From Paludibacteraceae bacterium (GTDB taxonomy: Bacteria > Bacteroidota > Bacteroidia > Bacteroidales > Paludibacteraceae), in NCBI GenBank assembly GCA_017551675.1, contig JAFZLC010000047.1:162935-226934 (forward strand): 64,000 bases of DNA, in the 5' to 3' direction. The stretch's first letter is position 1. Every line of letters starts with the position of its first letter. This document shows positions 46,351 to 53,761 of this stretch, piece after piece. Position numbers and translations under genes: made by a program. The notes under the pieces are model-generated. The model was not told the origin of the DNA and made no database searches. It saw only the letters and a list, made by a program, of their open reading frames with translations.

Positions 46351-47370
46351 ATGAAAGTTCTCATGATTGGTGGTACCGGTACCATTAGCTCTGCCATCAC
46401 CCGTTTACTGTCACAGTCTGGCTGCGAATTATACCTCCTTAATCGAGGTAATCGTAATAAAGAATTCCCTTCCAGTGTGAAGACGATTAGCGTAGATATT
46501 AATCAGGAAGAGGAGGTGAATCGTCTTTTAGGCTCACTCTCATTTGATACAGTTTGTGAATTTATTGGTTTCACCCGAGAGCATGTGGAACGAGACTATC
46601 GTTTGTTTAAGGATAGAACCAAGCAGTATATCTATATCAGTTCGGCTTCTGCCTATCAGAAACCGTTGGCAGACTATCGAATCACGGAGGCAACATCGTT
46701 GTCCAATCCCTATTGGGAGTATTCACGCTATAAAATAGCATGCGAGGATTTTTTGATGGAGAAGTATCGTTCGGAGGGATTCCCTGTCACCATCGTACGT
46801 CCGAGTCACACCTACGATGAACGTTCCATTCCGTTGGGTGTTCATGGCAAGAAGGGTAGTTGGCAGGTGGTCAAACGAATGATGGAGGGGAAACCTGTTA
46901 TCATTCATGGAGATGGAACCTCATTGTGGACGATGACGCACAATTCAGATTTTGCCAAGGGCTTTGTTGGGTTGATTGGTAATCCGCATGCGATGGGACA
47001 AGCCTTTCAGATCACGTCGGATGAGACGCTGACGTGGAATCAGATCTATCAGTCGATAGCAGATGCTTTGGGTGTTCAGTTGCATCCCTATTATGTCTCT
47101 TCCTCGTTTTTAGCCTCTGTGGGTGATTTCGATTTTACGGGCAGTTTGATAGGAGATAAGGCCAATTCCGTTGTATTTGACAATACGAAGTTAAAGAGGG
47201 CGGTGCCAGGCTTCTGTGCCACGAAAAGTTTCCATCAAGGAGTGAAGGAGACGATCGATTATCTACTTTCCCATCCTGAGTTACAAAAAGAAGATCCAGA
47301 GTTTGATGCATGGTGTGATCAGGTGATTACAGTCCTTGAGGAGGCAAAGAAGAAAATGGTTTCTTTATGA
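46351..47370 (+). CDS. NAD-dependent epimerase/dehydratase (extended SDR family)
   Basis: The 339-residue protein starts with a Rossmann dinucleotide loop GGTGTIS (residues 7-13, a variant of GxxGxxG), followed by the acidic-strand equivalent LNRGN. It has the SDR serine region YISSASAYQKP and the catalytic YxxxK as YSRYK. VRPSHTYDERSIP and the W/T-rich substrate loop also fit nucleotide-sugar epimerase-like enzymes. It probably modifies a sugar or related metabolite in the cytoplasm; the substrate cannot be read. It is monocistronic, with a structured leader and a terminator shared with the convergent gene. Confidence 0.82.
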   Translation: MKVLMIGGTGTISSAITRLLSQSGCELYLLNRGNRNKEFPSSVKTISVDINQEEEVNRLLGSLSFDTVCEFIGFTREHVERDYRLFKDRTKQYIYISSASAYQKPLADYRITEATSLSNPYWEYSRYKIACEDFLMEKYRSEGFPVTIVRPSHTYDERSIPLGVHGKKGSWQVVKRMMEGKPVIIHGDGTSLWTMTHNSDFAKGFVGLIGNPHAMGQAFQITSDETLTWNQIYQSIADALGVQLHPYYVSSSFLASVGDFDFTGSLIGDKANSVVFDNTKLKRAVPGFCATKSFHQGVKETIDYLLSHPELQKEDPEFDAWCDQVITVLEEAKKKMVSL

Positions 47371-47384
47371 TGAAAGTTATTTCC

Positions 47385-47438
47385 ACGCATCATCGGCAGA
47401 TTGTTGATGAAGAGGGGCGAATGCTATTCGCCCGTACA
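47385..47438 (+). repeat. Dispersed palindromic repeat, copy 2 of 3
   Basis: CGGCAGATTGTTGATGAAGA followed by the stem GGGCGAAT-GCT-ATTCGCCC and CGTACA. It matches copy 3 on the opposite strand over about 45 bp with few differences. Confidence 0.8.
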
Positions 47439-47481
47439 ATAGCGAATTGAGCAGAAAGGTCATGACAGATATGAGCAACAA

Positions 47482-47515
47482 AAAAAGAGGAGCCTAGACT
47501 CCTCTTTCTTTTTTA
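47482..47515. terminator. Bidirectional terminator between convergent genes
   Basis: AAAGAGGAG and CTCCTCTTT form a perfect stem with T-rich tracts on both sides when read from either strand. It serves the epimerase gene and the minus-strand Cthe_2159-type gene. Confidence 0.9.
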
Positions 47516-47531
47516 TGTATAGATTAGATTA

Positions 47532-49433
47532 TCATCTGCGAATTATCAGAGAACTTCCAGTAACTGGTGTTCTGAAATTCATTGTTACTCCGCCTGTTGG
47601 TTTCTCACTGTTAGGATAGTATCCGTTGATAGAAGTACCCTGAGGTGCAACTGCGCTGTAAGTGTATACGAAATCAGAAGCAGGTGCTACGGTTGGAGAT
47701 GAGAACGTCAGATATTTTGCTTTGGAAGAGGCGCTGTGTCCACTGGTTGCAAAGGTGAGAACACTTGTTCCAGCGGCATCACTGATGTTGATAGCCGTAT
47801 TAGGAGTGTAGGCTGCATCAGATAACACTACGCCAGTAGAGGTGACGCGATTTGTTGTTATGACAGTGCTATATCCCACACCAAAGAAGATACCACCTCT
47901 TGCGCCGGCTGTTGCCGTTCCACAAGCACTAAATTCACTCTCTGTCTCAGCAACGAAGATACCTCCATTGAAGTAAATATTCTTTGCTCTCAAAGGTGCA
48001 TTTGTGATGGATTTGAAATAGACAGTACTGTTGTCGTTGATGTTAATGTCGGTTTCCGTTCTTGCGCACATGATTGCATTCTCTTTTGCTGTGCCAGCGA
48101 TTGCAGTACCGAGGATGGTTACCTTGCTGGAACCACCAATGTTGATGGCTGCGTCTGCTTTCAGTCCGTAACCACATTTCTCTTTTATCTTACCATTTTC
48201 ATTCTCATAAACATAAGCTTCGGCATTTCCTTCGATGTCAACAGTTGCTGTTCCTTCGATGATGATGCTTGTGTCGGCAACCAAACCACGAGAACCTAAA
48301 GCGATTTTGTCGAGTGTAACCTTAACGCTACCTCCATTGATGGTCAAATTTCTGTCAGCTTTGACTAGGGCAGCGTATGAGATATCCTCTTCGCCATCCA
48401 CCTCTTCGGTGATAGGACCAGCATAGACTTTACCTGTGAGGGTACCATCACTCATGATGAAGTCATGTTCTGCTTTGATACCTTTGCTTCCACCTCCATA
48501 CATAGAGATGTCAAGAGTTCCTCCCAAAATGGTGATGGTGCCGTTGGTCTGACTTCCTGGTAAAGAAGTGTCTTTGGCAACCTTTATACCTTTGGAATCC
48601 TCCACTCTCGAGTCAATGCTTATTTTACCACCGCTAATCATTGCATATCCAGCCGATACCTCCATACCAGTACCTAATATGCTTAAGGTTCCATTGGTCA
48701 TTAGGAAATAATCGTTAGCTTTAATGGCATCGCCTCTGTAAGATTGGGCAGTGATGTTACCACCACTGATTTGTAGGTAGTCGCCCGTCTGAATGGCACG
48801 TTTTGCATTAGCATGGACAAACAACGAACCCGTAGATCCTTTGGCAAAGACGATTTGTCCTTTGCTTCGGAGAGTAGCGTTGCATGTATCTGTTACCGTA
48901 TCTCTTAGGGAGTTGGTTCCTTTCAATTCGATATTCATGGTAGAACCTGAGAATGAACGGATTGTTGAATTGAAGGATTTTGAAGCGAGGTTCAAATTAT
49001 CCATAAGAAGGGTAAACTTACGAGGAGTCTCGATGGTGAATGAACCATTAGATGATGAGCCACTTAGTTTGTATACAACGTCTTTTAGTTGAGTGGCGCA
49101 ACTCACGGTTACATGGTCTCCGTCAGTAGAGATCATGATGCTTTGCGTGTATGGATTTTTGATTACAGGAGAGGCACCGCCCCAAGTGATGGAAACCGTG
49201 TCGTTGGCTGTAATAATCTCCTCGAAGGTGAGTTCGGTAGTCATTGCGTTGAAGGAGCGTTTTTTCTCCTTTTCAAAGAAGGTCACCACATCGCCATAAC
49301 CTTTTATGGTGTCGATGTCTTCACATTTCTCTTCTCGTATTTGAGTTCCATCGTTGATGTACATTGTGTATTCTGCTGCCAATGCATACGATGATATAAG
49401 TGAGGCTGCTATGATCAATAAGGACTTTTTCAT
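47532..49433 (-). CDS. Cthe_2159-type carbohydrate-binding beta-helix protein (copy 2)
   Basis: The 633-residue protein has a signal peptide (KKSLLIIAASLISSYALA), a short N-terminal module, and then beta-helix turns such as ISGGNITAQSY, ISGGKISIDS, LGGTLDISMYGG and INGGSVKVTL with GDAIKA/KGIKA-type turns, as in the Cthe_2159 family. Its C-terminus (GVTMNFRTPVTGSSLIIRR) is not a full sorting domain. Its ATG overlaps the TGA of the small T9SS gene upstream by four bases, as in the other copy at 16037-19101. Glycan binding on the cell surface is inferred from the family. Confidence 0.78.
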   Translation of the reverse strand: MKKSLLIIAASLISSYALAAEYTMYINDGTQIREEKCEDIDTIKGYGDVVTFFEKEKKRSFNAMTTELTFEEIITANDTVSITWGGASPVIKNPYTQSIMISTDGDHVTVSCATQLKDVVYKLSGSSSNGSFTIETPRKFTLLMDNLNLASKSFNSTIRSFSGSTMNIELKGTNSLRDTVTDTCNATLRSKGQIVFAKGSTGSLFVHANAKRAIQTGDYLQISGGNITAQSYRGDAIKANDYFLMTNGTLSILGTGMEVSAGYAMISGGKISIDSRVEDSKGIKVAKDTSLPGSQTNGTITILGGTLDISMYGGGSKGIKAEHDFIMSDGTLTGKVYAGPITEEVDGEEDISYAALVKADRNLTINGGSVKVTLDKIALGSRGLVADTSIIIEGTATVDIEGNAEAYVYENENGKIKEKCGYGLKADAAINIGGSSKVTILGTAIAGTAKENAIMCARTETDININDNSTVYFKSITNAPLRAKNIYFNGGIFVAETESEFSACGTATAGARGGIFFGVGYSTVITTNRVTSTGVVLSDAAYTPNTAINISDAAGTSVLTFATSGHSASSKAKYLTFSSPTVAPASDFVYTYSAVAPQGTSINGYYPNSEKPTGGVTMNFRTPVTGSSLIIRR

Positions 49434-49906
49434 TTTTTGCTGATTTTAAAAGATTGACCATTGATACGTATAATGTATAATCCTATAGGGAATTCAGATA
49501 GGGAAACGCCATTTCCTATTGAGTAACTTTTCTCGGCAAGAAGGATGCCGTTCCATGTAAAGATCTCCGTTTTGTCCCCCTCCTTAGCGTATGCTATGTA
49601 TACGTTGTCTGTTGTCGGGTTAGGGAATATGGAAACCTGAGTGCCATTAACATCGTCAATGTCAGAGAATTCGCCGAAGAAAACTTTTTTGATATTGGAC
49701 AATAGATATGTTTTAGTGTTTGAATTGGAAGTCTCCTTAATCATTAAGTAGTCATTCTCAAAAAATATTTTCCCCGACTGCGCCATTTGGTAGGTTGTGA
49801 TAGCTCCATTTTTATCCAAAATGGATACTGAATTCTGCGCATTCGTCATGGTCCAACAACTGAATAGAAGAGCGACCATTAAACCTAATTTACTTGCCAG
49901 TTTCAT
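49430..49906 (-). CDS. Small secreted T9SS type A sorting-domain protein (copy 2 of a two-gene unit)
   Basis: The 158-residue protein has a signal peptide ending NAQ. A short beta module follows (GAITTYQMAQSGKIFF...LSNIKKVFFGEF) that aligns in pattern with the protein at 16037. The type A sorting domain (IFPNPTTDNVYIAY, IFTWNGILLAEK, SLSEFPIGLYIIRINGQSFKISKK) completes the protein. It is upstream of and translationally coupled to the Cthe_2159-type gene. The leader region upstream contains a terminator-like hairpin that could attenuate this operon. Confidence 0.8.
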   Translation of the reverse strand: MKLASKLGLMVALLFSCWTMTNAQNSVSILDKNGAITTYQMAQSGKIFFENDYLMIKETSNSNTKTYLLSNIKKVFFGEFSDIDDVNGTQVSIFPNPTTDNVYIAYAKEGDKTEIFTWNGILLAEKSYSIGNGVSLSEFPIGLYIIRINGQSFKISKK

Positions 49907-50476
49907 TTATTTAGAGTTTATGTTAGACATCTGATTAGCTTTATAAGTTTTATACAATATATTGACACAAATATATAAATTATTTTAAAAATCGAAATGG
50001 CCTAAAAACAAAAAAGCCAGCTTGCTTCACAGCAAACTGACTCCGAAATATATAGAACAACACAATTTAGGGTCATAATTTGTATATGCAAAGGTACAAA
50101 AAAACAGAGAAAAACTAATAATAAAGCGGGCAACTTTAAAAAATCTTCTCTTTTTTTGGGCACTTTGCAACTCATGAAGCTTTTTTGTTAATCAGTTTGC
50201 TGTGAAAAACGCTCATGATGTTAAATTATGCCAACTCATTACACTTTCTATGTGCTAAGGTATTTGTTAACTTGTATAGGACAATTATATTTCAATGAAA
50301 TGCCGTTATTTTTCAGTAAAAATCAAAATTTAAACACTGTTAGATTTCTTTGTCTTATGGTGAAGAGATGATTTTTTCCTTTTTTTTGAAAAAAATGAGT
50401 GGAATTTTTAATTTTTACATAGACAATTATTATTTTAGCAAAAAATACAAAAAACACAAAAAATATATATTATGCC
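49907..50476. other. 570-bp AT-rich intergenic region between divergent genes
   Basis: No protein gene is supported. It contains a minus-strand -7 box (TACCTTTG, 50089-50096), a minus-strand terminator-like hairpin (50005-50042), and a second occurrence of TCAGTTTGCTGTGA on the plus strand (50192-50205). The rest is A/T-rich leader for the VWA/DUF3883 gene. Confidence 0.5.
50005..50082 (-). ncRNA. Candidate short RNA or attenuator upstream of the small T9SS gene
   Basis: From the minus-strand -7 box at 50089-50096 a transcript starting near 50082 would meet, after about 40 nt, the stem AGTCAGTTTGCT / AGCAAGCTGGCT (two G-U pairs) with a GTGA loop and then TTTTTTGTTTTT. That is a good terminator. 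It would yield a ~75-nt RNA or act as an attenuator for the operon at 47532-49906. No RNA family is recognised. Confidence 0.4.
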
Positions 50477-52090
50477 ATGAAACAAGTAACCGATTTCCTT
50501 ATCGATATTTCCGATAAGATGGACAAGAAGTTGTCAATTACGCAGAGAATTTTAACAGATGAGATTGCTCCTAATTTTGATTTCTCAGGGGTATTTGGTA
50601 TGAGAATTTTCAAATCAGTATGCGGATCTCCGATTATCATCAAATCTCTCGATTTAGCAGAACCTAACACAAAGTCAGATTTTATTACAAAAGCTACTTC
50701 TCTTCCATTGGCAAGTGGAGGTGCTCCTGTGGCTGCTACCGTTAAGGAGTCTATGGAGTCATTGAAAGCACTTGATGCTGATGAGAAGAAGATAGTTCTT
50801 ATTACTGCTGGAGAGGATACTGATGGTGGTGTCTTTGAATATGAGGTTGAAAAGTTGGCGCTTGGAATCCAGGTGAACATCATTGGTGTAACAATGAGAG
50901 AGTCTGATTTGCGTTCTGCACAAAAGGCTGCTCAACTTACAGGAGGTGTTTGTTGCAATATTCCTGAGGATAAGTTGGGTGACCCATTTGCTATTCGTGA
51001 ATTGGTGGCTCCAATTATTAATGCACTCAATACTAAGGCTGCTCCTGCTGCTCCTAAAGTGGAGGCAAAACCAGAAGCTCCTAAGTCTGAAGTAAAACCA
51101 GAACCTGTAGCTCAACCAAAGGTGGAGATCAAGGAGGAACCAAAAGAAGAACTAAAAATAGAGGCTAAAGAGGAACCTAAGGTTGAGGCTCCGAGAATGG
51201 CTGCTTTTGTGCAACAACCTGCTGCACAAGCACAACCTAAACAAGAGGAGGCTCCTGAAAAGAAACCTACACCTCAAATTAACAATAAGAATTTTGCAAA
51301 AGAGGCTGAATCTGTACAAGGTGTCTCTGTTTCTCAAAACTTCAGCAGAGAACATTTCGACGCTGTTTCTGCTCTTCAAAATGCGAACCAAGATATCGAG
51401 TCTTTGTTGAAGGCTAATATGGAGACTCTACAACGCGTGTTGAAAGAGAAAGAGAACTTGACAAAAGAGAACGAACAACTTCGTGCTGCTGAGAAATCTA
51501 ATCTTGAAAGTATTAGTCAGTTGCAAAATACTGCTAAGGAAGCTAACGAGACCATTCAACAACTTCATGATATTATCGCTGATAAGGATGCTGAAATTGA
51601 AGCTCTAAATGCGAATAAGAGAGATTTGCAGGTGGCTATCAACCAATGGAAAGAGCGTGATAAGAAGGTGGTTATCGATCTTGATGCTGTCGCTCGTCAA
51701 ACAATCTCCGCTGCAAGTGAAAAGATTTTGTTCGACTATCTCGAAAAGAAATATCCTAACCGTGTGAAATGGTGCAACGAGAAGACTAAAACAACGAATG
51801 GTTATGACTTCGAAATTGTTGACTTCGAGAATAACAGTACCGAGTATTATATAGCTTGTAAGGGTGCGAAAGATGATTCAAAGACCTTCTTCCTAACCGA
51901 AAAAGAGTGGGATATGTGCTTGAACAACAATCGTAACTATCAGGTTTATTTGATTCGCAACGTGGAAGATCATCCAAAAATTGTTCTAATCGACAATTTG
52001 ATCGGTTGCTTGATGACTGGTAAGGTTCGTCCAGGTGCTTCTAAAAACGAAAAGGTGAAGGCTGGTCAGGTGATGATGACAATCAAATAA
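50477..52090 (+). CDS. VWA-like / coiled-coil / DUF3883 fusion protein
   Basis: The 537-residue cytoplasmic protein has three parts. Residues 1-190 resemble a von Willebrand A domain: a degenerate MIDAS start D10-I-S12-D-K14, the segment LASGGAPVAAT and LITAGEDTDGG. Residues of about 195-275 are a Pro/Glu/Lys/Ala-rich linker of repeated KxEPK-type units. A coiled coil follows (about 295-400), then a C-terminal DUF3883-like domain (ILFDYLEKKYPNRVKW, GYDFEIVD, YYIACKG, FFLTEKEW, YQVYLIRNV). DUF3883 is related to PD-(D/E)XK nucleases; here the expected E-x-K strand reads IACKG, so nuclease activity is uncertain. I do not recognise this exact combination, and its role is unknown. Confidence 0.72.
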   Translation: MKQVTDFLIDISDKMDKKLSITQRILTDEIAPNFDFSGVFGMRIFKSVCGSPIIIKSLDLAEPNTKSDFITKATSLPLASGGAPVAATVKESMESLKALDADEKKIVLITAGEDTDGGVFEYEVEKLALGIQVNIIGVTMRESDLRSAQKAAQLTGGVCCNIPEDKLGDPFAIRELVAPIINALNTKAAPAAPKVEAKPEAPKSEVKPEPVAQPKVEIKEEPKEELKIEAKEEPKVEAPRMAAFVQQPAAQAQPKQEEAPEKKPTPQINNKNFAKEAESVQGVSVSQNFSREHFDAVSALQNANQDIESLLKANMETLQRVLKEKENLTKENEQLRAAEKSNLESISQLQNTAKEANETIQQLHDIIADKDAEIEALNANKRDLQVAINQWKERDKKVVIDLDAVARQTISAASEKILFDYLEKKYPNRVKWCNEKTKTTNGYDFEIVDFENNSTEYYIACKGAKDDSKTFFLTEKEWDMCLNNNRNYQVYLIRNVEDHPKIVLIDNLIGCLMTGKVRPGASKNEKVKAGQVMMTIK

Positions 52091-52140
52091 AATCTTGGTC
52101 AAGCAAAGGTTACGTAGTTTATAAAAAACCTTATATCGAC

Positions 52141-52175
52141 AAGGGTGTGTCAGATCAATTGACACACCCTTTTTT
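52141..52175. terminator. Terminator after the VWA/DUF3883 gene (inside the left direct repeat)
   Basis: AGGGTGTGTCA and TGACACACCCT form a perfect stem followed by TTTTTT. The identical structure lies in the right repeat at 54986. Confidence 0.88.
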
Positions 52176-52249
52176 GTGATGTGTTTCTGATGTGTGGTAT
52201 ATATGTGGAACATGGTATCGAATTATCCTTAAGTTTTATTTGAATTGAA
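52143..52249 (+). repeat. Left direct repeat bounding the Fic cassette
   Basis: Bases 52143-52205 are identical (63/63) to 54986-55048. After a 5-bp interval, 52211-52249 match 55087-55125 with three differences. The end of this copy (TTATTTGAATTGAA) is the same as the last codons and stop of the cadherin-like gene at 55112, so it contains a relic of that gene's 3' end. Confidence 0.85.
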
Positions 52250-52359
52250 AGAATTTCATTTTTCTTAAAAAAACGGAGAGAAGTGCATAAAACGCAATAA
52301 AAACGATGGGTTTTGATAGAAATTTGTGTATTTTGACTCGGTTTTTCAAACATTTTCAT

Positions 52360-52367
52360 TATTTTTG
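52360..52367 (+). promoter_or_regulatory. -7 box for the XRE regulator
   Basis: TATTTTTG matches TAnnTTTG and lies 27 bp before the ATG; no TTTG at the ideal -33 distance. Confidence 0.45.
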
Positions 52368-52394
52368 TAATCAGAATATATAAATAATGTATGT

Positions 52395-52622
52395 ATGGAA
52401 CGCAAGATTAATCGCATCAAAGTAATGCTTGCTGAGAAGGGTAAAACTAACAAGTGGTTATCCGAACAAGTAAGGAAAGACCCAGCTACAGTCAGCAAGT
52501 GGTGCACAAATATGGCACAACCTACACTTGAAACCATGATGCAGATTGCTAAGGTGCTTGAAGTGGACTTAAATGAACTCGTTCGCTTCGAAGCTTTACC
52601 TGATATTGTGAAGAGAGATTGA
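52395..52622 (+). CDS. XRE-family helix-turn-helix regulator
   Basis: The 75-residue protein is essentially one Cro/C1-type HTH domain. Helix 2 and 3 are at KWLSEQVRKDPATVSKWC, followed by PTLETMMQIAKVLEVDLNELV, the usual end of this fold. It is the first gene inside the direct-repeat-bounded cassette and could control the downstream genes or a plasmid- or phage-like function. The short length is normal for stand-alone XRE proteins in Bacteroidales. Confidence 0.85.
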   Translation: MERKINRIKVMLAEKGKTNKWLSEQVRKDPATVSKWCTNMAQPTLETMMQIAKVLEVDLNELVRFEALPDIVKRD

Positions 52623-52681
52623 ACGTTTGAAACAAGTCAAGTATTTTTATATACATATGCTTGACCTTAAAACCAAAAAAC

Positions 52682-52846
52682 ATGCTTCCACTTCAACAAG
52701 CATACGAAACTCGTGAGGCAATTATAGAATACCTCAAGGCCACCTTCAACTTCAAGGAGAAGGAGGTCAATCCTTACACTCGTTGCGTCCGCATTGCCGA
52801 CTACCGCACCACATGGGCGCATTTTGAAAAGATTTTTAATAGATGA
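52682..52846 (+). pseudogene. Remnant of a DEAD/DEAH-type helicase N-terminus
   Basis: The 54-codon frame begins MLPLQQAYETREAIIEYLKA, which I recognise as resembling the N-terminus of large DEAD/DEAH helicases of Bacteroidetes accessory regions. After about 33 residues it changes to an unrelated tail (CVRIADYRTTWAHFEKIFNR) and stops. No helicase motif follows, so it is probably a truncated or internally deleted relic. It could instead be a small real protein; the family call is from memory and unverified. Confidence 0.35.
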
Positions 52847-52857
52847 ACTTATAGGAT

Positions 52858-53154
52858 ATGTCAAAAACGAAAACAGAAACAGAAAGCAAAGGAAATATCC
52901 TAGAGAGAATTCTAAGTTCATTAGATTCTACTTGGGCAAAGCTAACCATAATTGGTGCTATTGGTTTTGTTGGATTTAAAGCAGGATGCTACTATCAGGA
53001 GACCATAATGACTCGTAAGCAGAATGCAGAATATCAACAGCAAACAGATGCTTGGGTACAGAAGGAGGAATACTATAGAGATAAAATTCAAGAATTAAGA
53101 CTTAAGGTCGTTGAATTAGAAAAAAGAGTTCCAAACAATAAGACGCAACAATAA
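52858..53154 (+). CDS. Small single-pass membrane protein with C-terminal coiled coil
   Basis: The 98-residue protein has a charged N-terminus, one hydrophobic segment (LTIIGAIGFVGFKAGCYY, about residues 29-46) and a charged helical C-terminus (EEYYRDKIQELRLKVVELEKRV) that should form a coiled coil. There is no signal-peptide cleavage site. It is one base away from the next membrane-protein gene, and the three genes to the Fic gene form a tight operon. The function is unknown. Confidence 0.65.
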   Translation: MSKTKTETESKGNILERILSSLDSTWAKLTIIGAIGFVGFKAGCYYQETIMTRKQNAEYQQQTDAWVQKEEYYRDKIQELRLKVVELEKRVPNNKTQQ

Positions 53155-53155
53155 T

Positions 53156-53761
53156 ATGGCTAACAAAAAAGAAATAGAATCATTTGAATCTTTGGTTTCA
53201 CAACTCAAGGATAATATTGCCGCGAACACAAGTGAGGAGCAAATGAGAGAACTTGTATCAAAGTTTGAAGAAAAAATAGTCATTCAAAAGAAAGCTTATA
53301 AAGGATTTAAGACAATGCTATTTTTGCTGTTTTTTATTATTGCATCTCTCTGTGTTGGCTTATTCCTTGTCTTGGATAGAAATGATACACTTGAGCAGAA
53401 AATTACAAATATGGAGTACAGGGACAGCTTATTTAGTCAGATTATGCAACCAGATAGTAACTTTACAATCGTTTATCGGGTACGAAATGGTATTCCTGTA
53501 ACATATAATCAATTGGCGAATGAGTCTGATTCATTATTGCAATTGACGCATGATATTGAGAGCGCAAAGGAAACATACAGAATAAAACTGGGACTTGTAA
53601 CACGAAACTACCCTGTTTCTTTTACAGATCGCGATGGCATTATTTCTATTCATGCTACTAAGATTGACTCTGCTTTATTATTGTTACCCTTATATCGCGA
53701 TAAAATTAGTTATGATCCAAAACAAAGAGTTTGGAGTGTAACACGCACTGATTATAAATAA
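53156..53761 (+). CDS. Membrane protein of unknown function in the Fic operon
   Basis: The 201-residue protein has an N-terminal helical, probably coiled-coil region (ESLVSQLKDNIAANTSEEQM), one transmembrane helix (TMLFLLFFIIASLCVGLFLVL, about residues 58-78) and a ~120-residue C-terminal domain without recognisable motifs. With its neighbour it could form a membrane complex through the coiled coils. Its TAA shares one base with the fic ATG (TAATG), indicating translational coupling with the Fic enzyme. Confidence 0.68.
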   Translation: MANKKEIESFESLVSQLKDNIAANTSEEQMRELVSKFEEKIVIQKKAYKGFKTMLFLLFFIIASLCVGLFLVLDRNDTLEQKITNMEYRDSLFSQIMQPDSNFTIVYRVRNGIPVTYNQLANESDSLLQLTHDIESAKETYRIKLGLVTRNYPVSFTDRDGIISIHATKIDSALLLLPLYRDKISYDPKQRVWSVTRTDYK

